Positions 26,396 to 35,452 of a stretch of 48,405 nucleotides of DNA are shown one piece after another. Made by a program: the position numbers and the translations under genes. Positions within the stretch are counted from its first letter, which is position 1, and each line of letters opens with the position of its first letter. The notes under the pieces were generated by a model. It was not told where the DNA came from. It did no database searches and saw only the letters and a list, made by a program, of their open reading frames with translations. Source of the stretch: Pseudomonadota bacterium (lineage in GTDB: Bacteria > Desulfobacterota > Desulfobulbia > Desulfobulbales > Desulfurivibrionaceae); contig JAHJRQ010000026.1 of assembly GCA_018830485.1 (NCBI GenBank), positions 1-48,405 of the forward strand, in the 5' to 3' direction.

Positions 26396-26713
26396 TCAAA
26401 CCAATACGTTGATTATTTTCCCGCTTGTCTGTGCTGGGGTGGGACGGATAACTTTTTGGCGCTCGGCCTGGGCCGAATTAACTTTCTCTGCTGCCCGTCG
26501 TTCTTCAGCTTGGGCTGCCTGTAGGTTTTTTTGAGCCTGTTGTTCCTCGGCCCTGGCATCCTGAGTTCTTTGCGCCGCGTCCTGGCGTTCTTTCTGTGCC
26601 TGCCGCAAATTCCGAGAGGCTCTTTGACTCTCTGAGGTGTTTACTCTGGAAAAACCTGTGGAGGCGGAAGAAGGTGGGACAGGCTGAATCGCAGAGGTGA
26701 TTTCCGGCGCCAT
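26396..26713 (-). CDS. Small coiled-coil protein of unknown function
   Basis: GGAGGGAGG sits about six bases before ATG 26713. The 105-residue product has a Ser/Thr/Pro-rich start, a long Ala/Gln/Arg/Glu-rich predicted coiled coil (about 30-90, with repeating AQKERQDAAQRTQDARAEEQ) and a short hydrophobic IINVLV end. No signal peptide or membrane segment. I do not recognise a family. Confidence 0.65.
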   Translation of the reverse strand: MAPEITSAIQPVPPSSASTGFSRVNTSESQRASRNLRQAQKERQDAAQRTQDARAEEQQAQKNLQAAQAEERRAAEKVNSAQAERQKVIRPTPAQTSGKIINVLV

Positions 26714-27037
26714 GTTATCCTCCCTCCGGCACGGATGATGGAAGATGTGCGGAACTGTTCATTTCTTTCGGAAAGTCCTTACTTATATATATTTACATAA
26801 AAATAACCATTTGTCCAGCATGAAGCAAGGGGCGTCACAAGAGCTCTGTCGAACCGAGGTGTGTTCTTCGCCAAAGATTTTAAGGCAAACGACATGAAGT
26901 CATTCACGTTTGTAACTGGCTTTTCTCCTGCAAGAAATTGCAGGGAGAAAAGTTTGCCCCCTGTTCACTCCGGTCGGCACCCCCTCAAAAAGGTAGTTTT
27001 CCGAAAAAGAACCAGCCGGTTGGTTGTGTTTTGGCGG
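26714..27037. other. 324-bp gap with one imperfect hairpin
   Basis: It holds an AT-rich stretch (26775-26805), which may contain the promoter of the coiled-coil gene, and the dyad CTTTTCTCCTGCAA...TTGCAGGGAGAAAAG (about 26921-26954) with a one-base bulge, possibly a terminator for the glycosylation operon. No gene is seen. Confidence 0.4.
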
Positions 27038-28429
27038 CTATGACTGGCGGAATCCTCGAAACGACGCGTCTTTGGTGAGGTACAGTTGTTCTGTCTGGGC
27101 GCTCACCGATGCCTGTTTTTTTGTGAAGTAATTTGCGAGGAGAGTTTGATTCGCTTCCATGAGAGCCCGATGAAATTCGTCATCGGTCATGTCGGTGAAG
27201 TTGACGGCAACAAGATCCGAATTGATATGTTTGTTCGTGTAGAAATCGTTAATATCCTTAAGGAGTCCATTTTTGATTGCATAATAGTAGAGCGGGGAGC
27301 CAGGGTAGGGTGTTACCGGACGGATTGTCCGCATCTGCGATCCGTCATCATATTTAAGGAGGAAGTCAACGCCTTGTTGCAAGGTTCTTCTGTTTTCTCC
27401 GATGTTGCCGAAGATGATATTGAAACCCGGGCTGATTCCGGCGGCGAGCGTATTTTCAATTCCTTTTTGGATTTGTTTTGTTGTGAGGGCCTTGTTCATG
27501 TTTTTAAGAATCTGGTCGTCATATGCCTCGATGCCGTAATTGATGAAAACGCATCCCGCCTTCTTCATTAGTTTTAATAAATCTGCTTTTGCATAATTGA
27601 GACGGCCGTTGCAATCCCATTTGATATTGAGCTTGGCTTTTAAGAAAGCATTGCAGAGTTCCTCTGTGCGTTGTTGCGATGACATCAGGAGCTCATCGGA
27701 AAAAGCAATGTAGCCGATCTGGTATTCGTGTTTGAGAAACTTGATTTCTTCGATGATGGCTTCGGTGCTGCGAGGCCGGAAACCCTCATCCATTCTGTAG
27801 CAGAAATTACAGGTGAAGGTGCACCCTCGGCCGGAGAGAACCGGCATGCAGAACTCATTGTTTGCAATGTGAGGCAGCCGCAGCAGTCTGTATATTTCTA
27901 TGGGGAAAAGTTCGTAGGCCGGCCAGGGGATGGTGTCGATATCCTCGATCAACGGCCGTCTATTGTTGACGGTTACCGTCTTTCCTTCTCTAAAGGCTAT
28001 TCCCCGGACTTTTTTGATATCACCTTTGGCGCTGAGAGTGTTCAGGAGTTCGATGATGGTTTCTTCCCCTTCTCCCATGACGACAAAGTCAGCCTCGGTT
28101 TTTTTGAGAAAATATTCGGGCTCAGGAGTTGGGCCATGACCGCCGATGATGAAGTGCTCGGGGCGTTTTTTGGATTTGTTGATGGCCTTGGCCAGGGCAA
28201 GGATCTTTTTGTGCTGGTAATAGCCGGCGATAACACTGACGCCGATAACATCGTAATGATTTGCGTCGAGATGTGCGGTCAGGTGTTTTTCTGGGTAATG
28301 GTGGGTGTCCTGATTGTATATCGTGACTTCATGGCCATTGTTTTTCAGTACGGCGGCGATATAGGCAAGGCCTTGCGGAAACCAGTGGATATAGGAGTCA
28401 TTGTCGTAGACAACCAGCAAGATGCGCAT
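27038..28429 (-). CDS. B12-binding-domain radical SAM protein at the end of the nonulosonic acid operon
   Basis: The 463-residue protein has an N-terminal cobalamin-binding-like domain (about 1-130, with MRILLVVYDN, ...QGLAYIAAVLKNNGHEVTIYNQD, IGVSVIAGYY and IIGGHGPTPEPEYFL). A radical SAM domain follows with CTFTCNFC (Cys203, Cys207, Cys210), FSDELL, and NYGIEAYDD. Family members are methyltransferases or ring-forming enzymes. The DxHxxG of base-off B12 proteins is not visible. It starts 63 bases after hisH, ATG 28429, with GAGGAA upstream. Its position suggests it decorates the sugar or the glycosylated flagellin. That is inference; other substrates are possible. Confidence 0.85.
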   Translation of the reverse strand: MRILLVVYDNDSYIHWFPQGLAYIAAVLKNNGHEVTIYNQDTHHYPEKHLTAHLDANHYDVIGVSVIAGYYQHKKILALAKAINKSKKRPEHFIIGGHGPTPEPEYFLKKTEADFVVMGEGEETIIELLNTLSAKGDIKKVRGIAFREGKTVTVNNRRPLIEDIDTIPWPAYELFPIEIYRLLRLPHIANNEFCMPVLSGRGCTFTCNFCYRMDEGFRPRSTEAIIEEIKFLKHEYQIGYIAFSDELLMSSQQRTEELCNAFLKAKLNIKWDCNGRLNYAKADLLKLMKKAGCVFINYGIEAYDDQILKNMNKALTTKQIQKGIENTLAAGISPGFNIIFGNIGENRRTLQQGVDFLLKYDDGSQMRTIRPVTPYPGSPLYYYAIKNGLLKDINDFYTNKHINSDLVAVNFTDMTDDEFHRALMEANQTLLANYFTKKQASVSAQTEQLYLTKDASFRGFRQS

Positions 28430-28492
28430 GGGGAATTCCTCGGGATAATTGATATGTTGCGGCCAATCGACTGGCAAGTCGCACACCGGATA

Positions 28493-29140
28493 TTACAGCT
28501 TCAAGAAGTCCTTTATTATCTGGAGGCCGACCTGGCCGCTTTTTTCAGGATGAAACTGGCAGCCATACACATTGTGTGAACGCACCGCGGCAGTGATGGG
28601 TTGCCCATTATAGTAATACACGGCGAGGATATTTTCCGGATTTGTTGGCTTTGCCCCGAATGAGTGCACGAAATAAACATTGGCGCCTTTTTTCGTATTC
28701 GCTAAGATCGTGTTTTCCCAGGATTTCCCCTCGTTTTCAGGGAGAAATATCCCACTCCAGCCGATGAAGGGCACTTTGTGGAGGCAGCCGTCAGTCCCTT
28801 CTCTGGGAATTGGAGACACACGACCGGCAATGATTCCAAGACCTTCGTGTTGCCCGAATTCTTCTCCGATTTCATGCAGAATCTGCATGCCGACGCAAAT
28901 ACCGAGAAAGGGGCGATCTGTGTCGACGAACTCCATAAGGGGGTGGCGGAGGCCTCTTGTTTGCAGTCCCGACATGCAGTCTCCAAAAGCGCCTACACCG
29001 GGAAGGACAATACGGTCAGCGAGAGTAATTGTTTTTGGGTCGGAGCTTATCGTTGCTTCCGCGCCGCAAAATTCAAAGGCGCGGGCTACGCTGCGCAAGT
29101 TGCCTACTCCATAATCCACTATAACCGTACTTGATTTCAT
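28493..29140 (-). CDS. hisH2: HisH-type glutamine amidotransferase of the amidination module
   Basis: The 215-residue protein has the class I amidotransferase nucleophile Cys82 in LGICVGMQ and the His/Glu pair in CQFHPEKSG. It releases ammonia from glutamine. It is a second copy next to the separate HisHF fusion for histidine synthesis (5919-7508). Its place beside HisF and an N-acetyl-sugar amidotransferase matches Pseudomonas wbpG-hisH2-hisF2 and the Campylobacter cluster, where it supplies ammonia for making an acetamidino sugar. The start overlaps the hisF stop by four bases. Confidence 0.9.
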   Translation of the reverse strand: MKSSTVIVDYGVGNLRSVARAFEFCGAEATISSDPKTITLADRIVLPGVGAFGDCMSGLQTRGLRHPLMEFVDTDRPFLGICVGMQILHEIGEEFGQHEGLGIIAGRVSPIPREGTDGCLHKVPFIGWSGIFLPENEGKSWENTILANTKKGANVYFVHSFGAKPTNPENILAVYYYNGQPITAAVRSHNVYGCQFHPEKSGQVGLQIIKDFLKL

Positions 29141-29898
29141 GGTTGCCGGACCGAAATGCCGTTTGCCAGCGCGGCTTGACGGATATCACTGAGGGAGAGG
29201 CGATCGTAGTGCAGGACATCGGCCATGGCCACAGCATCGGCATGACCCTCTTTGGCTACAGCCAGAAAATGGTCAATGCTGCCCATGCCGCCGCTGATGA
29301 TGAGAGGAACGGAGATGGCGTCGGAGATGGTTCTGCACATCTCGATATCAAAACCCTTGCGAGTGCCTTCTTGGTCCACAGCGGTGATGAGTATTTCGCC
29401 GGCACCAAGGTCCTGGCCCATGCGGGCCCATTCCAGGACATCTTTGCCGGTTTTTTCCCGGCCGTTGTCTGTGTATGCTTCCCAACTGCCGTCACGCTGC
29501 TTTTTGGCTTCGATGGAAAGCACCATGCATTGTGAGCCAAATCGTTTTGCCACTTCGCTGATGAGTTCCGGTCTCCTTATGGCCGCAGTGTTGATGGCGA
29601 TCTTGTCAGCTCCGAACAGGAGCAGCTGCTCCACGTCATGGAGTGATCGAACACCGCCGCCCACGGTCATTGGGATAAAGATATTTTCAGCCGTGTAGCG
29701 AACGAGGTCTCCGAGATTATTGCGTTCATAGAGGCTGGCGACAATGTCGATATAGAGAATCTCGTCTATTCCCTGTTCGTAATATCGCGTGGCAAAAGCC
29801 TGCGGATCGCCAACGACCCGCAGGCCTTCAAGCCGGACGCCTTTGATCAGGTTGGGCGCTTTGATATCGAGCCGGGCTATGAGGCGGATATTCGTCAT
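29137..29898 (-). CDS. hisF2: HisF-type cyclase paralogue of the amidination module
   Basis: The 253-residue TIM barrel has LIARLDIKAPNLIKGVRLEGLR where histidine HisF has CLDVxxGRVVKG. The change from the usual Cys-Leu-Asp context to RLDIKAPN is typical of HisF copies in glycan clusters, from my knowledge of those loci. It keeps GADKIAINTAA and GGGVRSLHD. The start is ATG 29898, which begins 16 bases after the amidotransferase; the longer frame overlaps that gene and lacks family features. It passes ammonia from HisH to the amidotransferase. Confidence 0.9.
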   Translation of the reverse strand: MTNIRLIARLDIKAPNLIKGVRLEGLRVVGDPQAFATRYYEQGIDEILYIDIVASLYERNNLGDLVRYTAENIFIPMTVGGGVRSLHDVEQLLLFGADKIAINTAAIRRPELISEVAKRFGSQCMVLSIEAKKQRDGSWEAYTDNGREKTGKDVLEWARMGQDLGAGEILITAVDQEGTRKGFDIEMCRTISDAISVPLIISGGMGSIDHFLAVAKEGHADAVAMADVLHYDRLSLSDIRQAALANGISVRQP

Positions 29899-29914
29899 TG
29901 AAGCAGGGTCAGCG

Positions 29915-31336
29915 TCAGCACTGCTGCTGCCAGACAGTATGCCGCAATTTCCACTGGCCGTTTTCTTTCCCCCAGAGATGGGGAGATCTGAATTTGTCAC
30001 AAAGATGCATGAAGTAATCATGTCCCATGATGGGATCTTCAAAATGTTTGCTTGCCATCGGAAATTCTGTCGCAGGCAGGCTCAGGTATGTATACAGGTC
30101 ATTGATGAAGCGGTTCGGAAATTCTCCATCAAAGCGTTTTACCAGGGCGACGCCTTCTTCGCGGGTAATGTCTCCGGAGCGAATTTCTTGAGAAGTATCG
30201 TAGGTGGCGCGACCAATGCCGAACTTTATGTGTGTCGTGTAATAATGGAGATCGTCCATTTTGTCGTCTATGCTGTTGTATTTGCTGTAGGTGCCGGGAG
30301 TACGCTCTGGAGATGCCTCGAATCCCCCGTGCTCGACGGAATAATAATAGCAGCTTTGTGGATGCCATTTCAAGTAATAGCCGAGATAATGCACCACCAC
30401 CCCTTTTTCGTGCATAAGGTTGGGGTCAGCAGGAAGGTACGGCACAATATCATTGTGTTCCACCCCGAAGCCCGATTTGAGATCAGCAAAGGGGACGCCG
30501 CCTATTCGGACCTTCTCCGTCTCGTTTAAGGCAAAGAACTGGCTTTCGCGTTTTGCACTCACATTGTCGGCGATGGGGTTACCGTATTCGGCTTCGTTCT
30601 CTCCGTAAAATACCAGTGGAATGTCCATGAGAATGGCCATGCGCGGGGCCAAATTTTTCTGTCCCAGAACAAAGGGCTGAAAAGGATGGAACAGGTTTTC
30701 CAGGGCAAGCCTGGTGAACAGGCGGTGAATCCGGCCGTTTGGCGTGCAAAGGAAATTGTCCACCCCGGCATGGATCCAGGCCTGCATGTTTCGCCAGCCC
30801 CATTCCGTATAGATGTGTGGCGCCCAGGTGACGGTAAGAGGGTGCATGCCGTATTTGTTTTTGAGGACATGAGCGGCATAGAAACTGTCTTTCCCGCCTG
30901 ATCCGGGAACGAGGCAATCATAACGGCCATCGGTGCGACGATGCCGATTACAGAGATCCACCAGCTCTTTTTCCCTCTCCTGCCAATCAATGTTAGTCGT
31001 TTTGTGCTCTTTGAAACGACAGGCATCGCAGACCCCGTCGGCATCAAAATTGATCGTCGTTTTCTGAGTGTCGGCGGAATTGGTATGTTCCACGCTCGAG
31101 TTGGGTCGCTGGTTGGAGATCGTGCAAGCACGGCAGAATTTAACTTCCTGAGGGAGGCCGTATTTTGCCGTCAGCTGTTCTTGGGGCTGCTCGAAAAGCT
31201 CAAGATTTATTTTCTCGCGAGCCTTAAAATGCCAATGCTCCGGGGCGCATTTCGCTTCAACTACCTTTAACTGCGGCGGATTATTGTCTTTATTGCTTTT
31301 AGCAAAGTCGATGGATTTTTGCGGTATCGGACCCAT
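29915..31336 (-). CDS. ptmG: N-acetyl sugar amidotransferase (PtmG/PseA/WbpG-like)
   Basis: The 473-residue protein has the PP-loop ATP site SGGKDS (146-151), CxxC pairs at 68/71 and 103/106 that may bind a metal, and GYYLKWHPQSCYYY near the C-terminus. Family members convert an acetamido group of a nonulosonic acid or its precursor to acetamidino. About 55 residues before the first CxxC are extra compared with usual members. The start is ATG 31336, with AAGGAG seven bases upstream, overlapping legF by 38 bases. It works with the HisH/HisF pair that follows. Confidence 0.9.
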   Translation of the reverse strand: MGPIPQKSIDFAKSNKDNNPPQLKVVEAKCAPEHWHFKAREKINLELFEQPQEQLTAKYGLPQEVKFCRACTISNQRPNSSVEHTNSADTQKTTINFDADGVCDACRFKEHKTTNIDWQEREKELVDLCNRHRRTDGRYDCLVPGSGGKDSFYAAHVLKNKYGMHPLTVTWAPHIYTEWGWRNMQAWIHAGVDNFLCTPNGRIHRLFTRLALENLFHPFQPFVLGQKNLAPRMAILMDIPLVFYGENEAEYGNPIADNVSAKRESQFFALNETEKVRIGGVPFADLKSGFGVEHNDIVPYLPADPNLMHEKGVVVHYLGYYLKWHPQSCYYYSVEHGGFEASPERTPGTYSKYNSIDDKMDDLHYYTTHIKFGIGRATYDTSQEIRSGDITREEGVALVKRFDGEFPNRFINDLYTYLSLPATEFPMASKHFEDPIMGHDYFMHLCDKFRSPHLWGKENGQWKLRHTVWQQQC

Positions 31337-32030
31337 GGTGGTTCTCCTTTTCTAGTAAAAATTGTGCGCGCTGAAAATCCTGCAAGGTGTCAATATCCAG
31401 AGACCGTTCCTGTGGCATAACGCAGGCTACGGTTTCGTTTTGCACGAAGCTATCCTGCTTGGAGAGCCATTCTGATTGTGCTACATAAATGGCGCCGTTG
31501 AGAACGAAAGCCTTGGGGAGTTCCTGGCGACGTTGGGGGCGGTTTGTCACGGGAATAAGCGGCTCCATTCGGCTATGCTCGGTTACGGAATACATCCAGT
31601 AAGGGTTTTTTTCGCATTCTGTCACCGAAACGCAGGCCGGGGCGTTTAAGGAAAGGCAAAGCTCAAGGCAATTATCGATGTCCTCCTCCGACCGAAAAGG
31701 GGAAGTCGGTTGGAGGAGGACGATGTATTCATAATTGTTTCCAACAGCAGCCAGGGCATGATGCACCGCATCCATTGTGGAGGCTTCATCAGAGGCAAGC
31801 TCGGCTGGTCGGATGAAGGGGCATTCGCAGCCATACTGCAGTCCGATTTTAATGATTTCCTGGTCATCGGAAGAAAGGACGACCTGGTCTATATATCGGG
31901 AACGCTTAGCCGCTTCGGCGGTCCAGGCCAACAGAGGTTTCCCGCCCAGGTCCCGGATGTTTTTCCGAGGAAGCCCCTTGGATCCGCCTCGGGCTGTGAT
32001 CAGCGCAAGGACTGTGTGGCCGTTGATCAT
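31299..32030 (-). CDS. legF: CMP-legionaminic acid/acylneuraminate cytidylyltransferase
   Basis: The 243-residue protein has the CMP-sugar synthetase loop ALITARGGSKGLPRKNI, VVLSSDDQEI, LLQPTSPFRSEEDI and RSLDIDTLQDF. It activates the finished nonulosonic acid as the CMP sugar for transfer. It starts with a four-base overlap on ptmE, and its end overlaps ptmG by 38 bases. Pseudaminic and sialic acid versions look similar; the legionaminic call rests on the neighbours. Confidence 0.9.
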   Translation of the reverse strand: MINGHTVLALITARGGSKGLPRKNIRDLGGKPLLAWTAEAAKRSRYIDQVVLSSDDQEIIKIGLQYGCECPFIRPAELASDEASTMDAVHHALAAVGNNYEYIVLLQPTSPFRSEEDIDNCLELCLSLNAPACVSVTECEKNPYWMYSVTEHSRMEPLIPVTNRPQRRQELPKAFVLNGAIYVAQSEWLSKQDSFVQNETVACVMPQERSLDIDTLQDFQRAQFLLEKENHHGSDTAKIHRLC

Positions 32031-33076
32031 GCAAAGACCTCTGGAAATTCGGCATTGGCTTTTTCAAAATCCGGCATCTGGCCGACATCTATCCAGTATT
32101 CTCTTACCGGAAATGCCGAGGTCGAGAGTCCGCGCTCTACAAGCCAGTTGAACAGGTCGGGCATGTCGAACAGGGTATTTTTAGGAATCAATTGCAGGGT
32201 TTCCGGCTCCAAGATGTAGATGCCGGCGTTTACCAGGAAGCGCTTGCTCGGTTTCTCCGTAATACGGGAAATGCGTTGCTCCTGGACTTCGACAACCCCA
32301 TAAGGCACCTGCATCTCAAACTCACGGACGCACATGGTCGCCTTGGCCTGGTGCTGTTTGTGGAAATTCAGAAGATGGAGAAAATTGACCTTGGTGAGCA
32401 GGTCTCCGTTCATAACGACAATCGGCTTGGCGGGCATCTCGGGCAGAAGGCTCAGCGCTCCTGCGGTGCCCAGTTTTTTCTCTTCTTCAAGATATTGGAT
32501 GGAGATGCCCCATTGGGAACCGTCGCCGAAGTGGCATTTGATCATCTCCGCCTTGTAGTTGATGGAGAGGAATATTTTCCTGAACCCGTAACTGCGGCAG
32601 TTTTCAATAATCGTTTCCAGGATGGGTTTGTCCCCGATGCGGAGAAGAGGCTTGGGGCAGTCGTTCGTCAATGGCCGCAGGCGGGAACCAAGACCTCCTG
32701 CCATGATAACGACCGGGTTTTCCAGTTCTTCCGCCTGAATCATCTCGTCCATGATGGCAACATGAACTACCTGGTCGTCAGCATCCAGCACCGGGATGTG
32801 ACGGTGACCGGTCAGCTTCATCGTGATCAGGATGCTCTCCTGGCTGTCGCCATGCCGGGCGATTGTCGGGTTAATATTCATGATTTTGGTCACCGGTTCG
32901 CTCAGGGGGATATCTTTCAGCACCGCCCGTCGAATGTCCCCATCGGTGACTGTTCCCATGAGGCGGGAATTTCCGTCAATAATAAGCGCGGTTTGAATAC
33001 TGCTTACATCAATGGCCTTGATGGCATCATGGATGGAATTAGATGAGAGGATGATGGCTTTTTTCCAGTCTTTCAT
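32027..33076 (-). CDS. ptmE: CBS-domain sugar-1-phosphate nucleotidylyltransferase (PtmE-like)
   Basis: The 349-residue protein has two CBS motifs (about 5-115, with LIIDGNSRLMGTVTDGDIRRAVL and HIPVLDADDQVVHVAIMDEM), then a nucleotidyltransferase domain with VVIMAGGLGSRLRPLT and VMNGDLLTKV. In Campylobacter PtmE makes GDP-glucosamine to start the GDP-linked legionaminic pathway; specificity here is inferred. The start is ATG 33076, with CAGGAG eight bases upstream, and not the longer frame to 33175. A sigma-28 promoter lies in the 165-base gap upstream. Confidence 0.85.
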   Translation of the reverse strand: MKDWKKAIILSSNSIHDAIKAIDVSSIQTALIIDGNSRLMGTVTDGDIRRAVLKDIPLSEPVTKIMNINPTIARHGDSQESILITMKLTGHRHIPVLDADDQVVHVAIMDEMIQAEELENPVVIMAGGLGSRLRPLTNDCPKPLLRIGDKPILETIIENCRSYGFRKIFLSINYKAEMIKCHFGDGSQWGISIQYLEEEKKLGTAGALSLLPEMPAKPIVVMNGDLLTKVNFLHLLNFHKQHQAKATMCVREFEMQVPYGVVEVQEQRISRITEKPSKRFLVNAGIYILEPETLQLIPKNTLFDMPDLFNWLVERGLSTSAFPVREYWIDVGQMPDFEKANAEFPEVFA

Positions 33077-33194
33077 GATGTTGACTCCTGCCGCAACTCG
33101 GCTATTGCTGAGTTTTTCGCCATCGTAATCAACAGTGGCGGTGACTTTTTCCAGTACCGTGTGGCGGTTTGCCACCCTTCAGTTCTTACAGTTA

Positions 33195-33221
33195 CTATCG
33201 GCTGTTTCGCGAAAATGTTTA
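33195..33221 (-). promoter_or_regulatory. Sigma-28 (FliA) promoter inside the operon, before ptmE
   Basis: On the minus strand TAAACATT (33221-33214), 11 bases, then GCCGATAG (33202-33195), against the FliA consensus TAAAGTTT-N11-GCCGATAA (13 of 16 matches, exact spacing). It would give extra transcription of ptmE through the B12 radical SAM gene when flagellin is being made. Confidence 0.75.
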
Positions 33222-33241
33222 GATGATTTTGCGAGAATCCA

Positions 33242-34429
33242 TCATTTATCCACAGGGAGAGCGGGTGTGTCAGTGGGCAAATCGTAGAACTCCTTTTTGA
33301 GAATGTTGGTCAGGTCGTATTCCTTCAACGTTCGGATGATTGCCGCTGTTGTTCCCTTTTTCTCATACGGATTGCAAACCTTCCGGGTTGTTTCCTGAAA
33401 AGAGGGGGAGGTGGCCAGTTTCAAAGCTTCTGCGATGGCTTGTGTGGTGGGTTGGCAGTCAATGATGCTGGGGGCCTTAATCCTGCCCTTCTGGCGGTCG
33501 CCGATATTGATGGTGGGCACCTTGAGGCTGGGGGCTTCGATTATCCCACTTGAGGAATTTCCGACTACGGCCGCTGCCTGTTGCATGGTGCTCAGATATC
33601 TCAGTTGCCCCATGGAGGCGAACGAGCAACTGCGGTCCGGATGTTGGGCGACAAAGGTATCGATCATCTGGTTGATTACTCTGCCATCCATGTCAGCGTT
33701 TGCCTTGGTGAAGATGATTTTATATTGCGGAAACCCTTCCAGGGCCAGCAGGAGTTCCTGGAATTGTTTGCCTGCGGTGTTGTCTTCCAGGGTCACTGGA
33801 TGGAAGGTGACCAAGAGAACCGCTTCTCCGAGGTGGGAATTAATAGCCTTTTCCAAGGAATCACGATCGAGAAGAGGCAAGGATGTGATGTTTTCGACCC
33901 CGATGGCTCCCGTGTTGAAGACGCGCTCAGGCGCCTCTCCCAACTGAATGACCCGTTTGCGGTATGTTTCGGTGCTGGTGAAATGCAAATGGCTCATTTT
34001 TGTAATCGCGTGGCGGAAGGCCTCGTCGATGGCTCCACAGGAAAGCTCGCCGCCATGCAGATGGGCAATCGGTATTTTACATAGTGTGGCTGCGGCAGCC
34101 ATGGCAAAGGCTTCATAGCGGTCACCTAAAAGAACCACCAGGTCGGGTTGCAGGCGGCTTAATATTTCGCTGTATTTGATCAGCCCTAACCCTGCGGATT
34201 TGCCGATACCCTTCGGAGTGTCGGAATTGAGCTCTATATCCACCTTGGCATCGATGCGAAAGCCGTCTTTTTCGATTTCCAGATAGGTGTTGCCGAACTC
34301 CGGCGAGAGGTGCGTGCCGCTGGCAATTACCTGCAGCTCCAAGCCCGGTGTTTGTGATATCTCCCGCATCAGGGGCTGCAGCAAGCCGTAGTCGGCGCGG
34401 GTCCCTGTGAATACGCAAATTTTTCGCAT
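33242..34429 (-). CDS. legG: Hydrolysing NDP-sugar 2-epimerase (LegG/NeuC-like)
   Basis: The 395-residue protein has the NeuC-type start VFTGTRADYGLL, LLGDRYEAFA, HLHGGELSCGAIDEAFRHAITKMSHLHF and GNSSSGIIEAPSLKVPTINIGDRQ. It removes the nucleotide and inverts C2 to give 6-deoxy-mannose-type 2,4-diacetamido sugar for the synthase. It starts six bases after legI. Confidence 0.9.
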   Translation of the reverse strand: MRKICVFTGTRADYGLLQPLMREISQTPGLELQVIASGTHLSPEFGNTYLEIEKDGFRIDAKVDIELNSDTPKGIGKSAGLGLIKYSEILSRLQPDLVVLLGDRYEAFAMAAAATLCKIPIAHLHGGELSCGAIDEAFRHAITKMSHLHFTSTETYRKRVIQLGEAPERVFNTGAIGVENITSLPLLDRDSLEKAINSHLGEAVLLVTFHPVTLEDNTAGKQFQELLLALEGFPQYKIIFTKANADMDGRVINQMIDTFVAQHPDRSCSFASMGQLRYLSTMQQAAAVVGNSSSGIIEAPSLKVPTINIGDRQKGRIKAPSIIDCQPTTQAIAEALKLATSPSFQETTRKVCNPYEKKGTTAAIIRTLKEYDLTNILKKEFYDLPTDTPALPVDK

Positions 34430-34435
34430 AATGGC

Positions 34436-35452
34436 CTATAAAACGATCATCTGATCTTTTACAAAGTCTTGCCGGGCGGGCTTGCCGATCACCTGGTCCC
34501 ACAGCATGGGTGATATCCCGGTTCCCGGCCGCTTCACCGTGAGGTTGTGTTCACTGAGCATTTCTCCCTTGGAGATGGCTTGAGCCGCCACAATACTTTT
34601 GCGGGCAATGTTCCGATTATGCAGTTCCGAAGGAGTTGTTTTTTTTTCTTCCCGTCCCAGAGCGATTTCGATGTGGCGGATGCTTTGCACCATCTGTTTG
34701 AGTTCGCCCGGTTCAAGAGAGGCTCGATGGTCCGGGCCGCGCATTGTTTTGTCCAGGGTGAAGTGTTTTTCTATTATTGTCGCGCCAAGGGCAACTGCGG
34801 CAACGGGCACCTCGATGCCGAGGGTGTGGTCCGAATACCCGACCCGGAGGTGCAGTGCGGATCGCAGGGTTTCCATGGCCCGTAGGTTGACGTCTTGGTA
34901 CGGGGTTGGGTATTCGGTGTTGCAGTGCAGAACAGCGAGCTGTTCCTGTTCGGTGCCTGCCATGAGCAAGGCGGCAACCGCGGCCTGTACTTCAGCCAGG
35001 TCTGCCATGCCGGTGGAGAGGATCAAGTTCTTGCGCAGGGAGCCAAGTTTACGGAGATAGGGCAGGTTGGTGAGTTCGCCGGAGGGGATTTTGAATATCT
35101 CCAACCCCAGGCCTGCGAGGAAATCAATGCTTTCCAGGTCGAAAGGAGTGGACATGAAGAGTATGCCGTGCTCGGCACAATGCGTTTTCAGAGCAATAAA
35201 ATCTGCTGCGGCAAGCTCAAGTTTTTTGAGCATCTCAAGCTGCGATTCGTTATTTCCGGTATTTTTTTTCTGGTAGTCGGCCTTGGGGGCCGAGGCAGCC
35301 ACAATGTTTTCCGCCTTGAAGGTCTGGAATTTCACCGCATCGGCGCCGGCTCTTGCCGCGGCCTCGACAAGTTGTTTTGCCAGGGCAAGCTCGCCATTAT
35401 GGTTGACCCCTGCTTCGGCAATAATGAATACCTTGTCTTTTGTGAAGCTCAT
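34436..35452 (-). CDS. legI: N,N'-diacetyllegionaminic acid synthase (NeuB family)
   Basis: The 338-residue protein has the NeuB barrel (FIIAEAGVNHNGELALAKQL, ADAVKFQTFKAENI, FKIPSGELTNLPYL, STGMAD, HCNTEYPTP, GYSDHTLGIEVP, EKHFTLDKTMRGPDH) and a C-terminal antifreeze-like SAF domain (about 275-338). It condenses phosphoenolpyruvate with the diacetamido sugar. Legionaminic rather than sialic specificity is inferred from the full set of Leg neighbours. Four-base overlap with the acetyltransferase gene. Confidence 0.9.
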   Translation of the reverse strand: MSFTKDKVFIIAEAGVNHNGELALAKQLVEAAARAGADAVKFQTFKAENIVAASAPKADYQKKNTGNNESQLEMLKKLELAAADFIALKTHCAEHGILFMSTPFDLESIDFLAGLGLEIFKIPSGELTNLPYLRKLGSLRKNLILSTGMADLAEVQAAVAALLMAGTEQEQLAVLHCNTEYPTPYQDVNLRAMETLRSALHLRVGYSDHTLGIEVPVAAVALGATIIEKHFTLDKTMRGPDHRASLEPGELKQMVQSIRHIEIALGREEKKTTPSELHNRNIARKSIVAAQAISKGEMLSEHNLTVKRPGTGISPMLWDQVIGKPARQDFVKDQMIVL

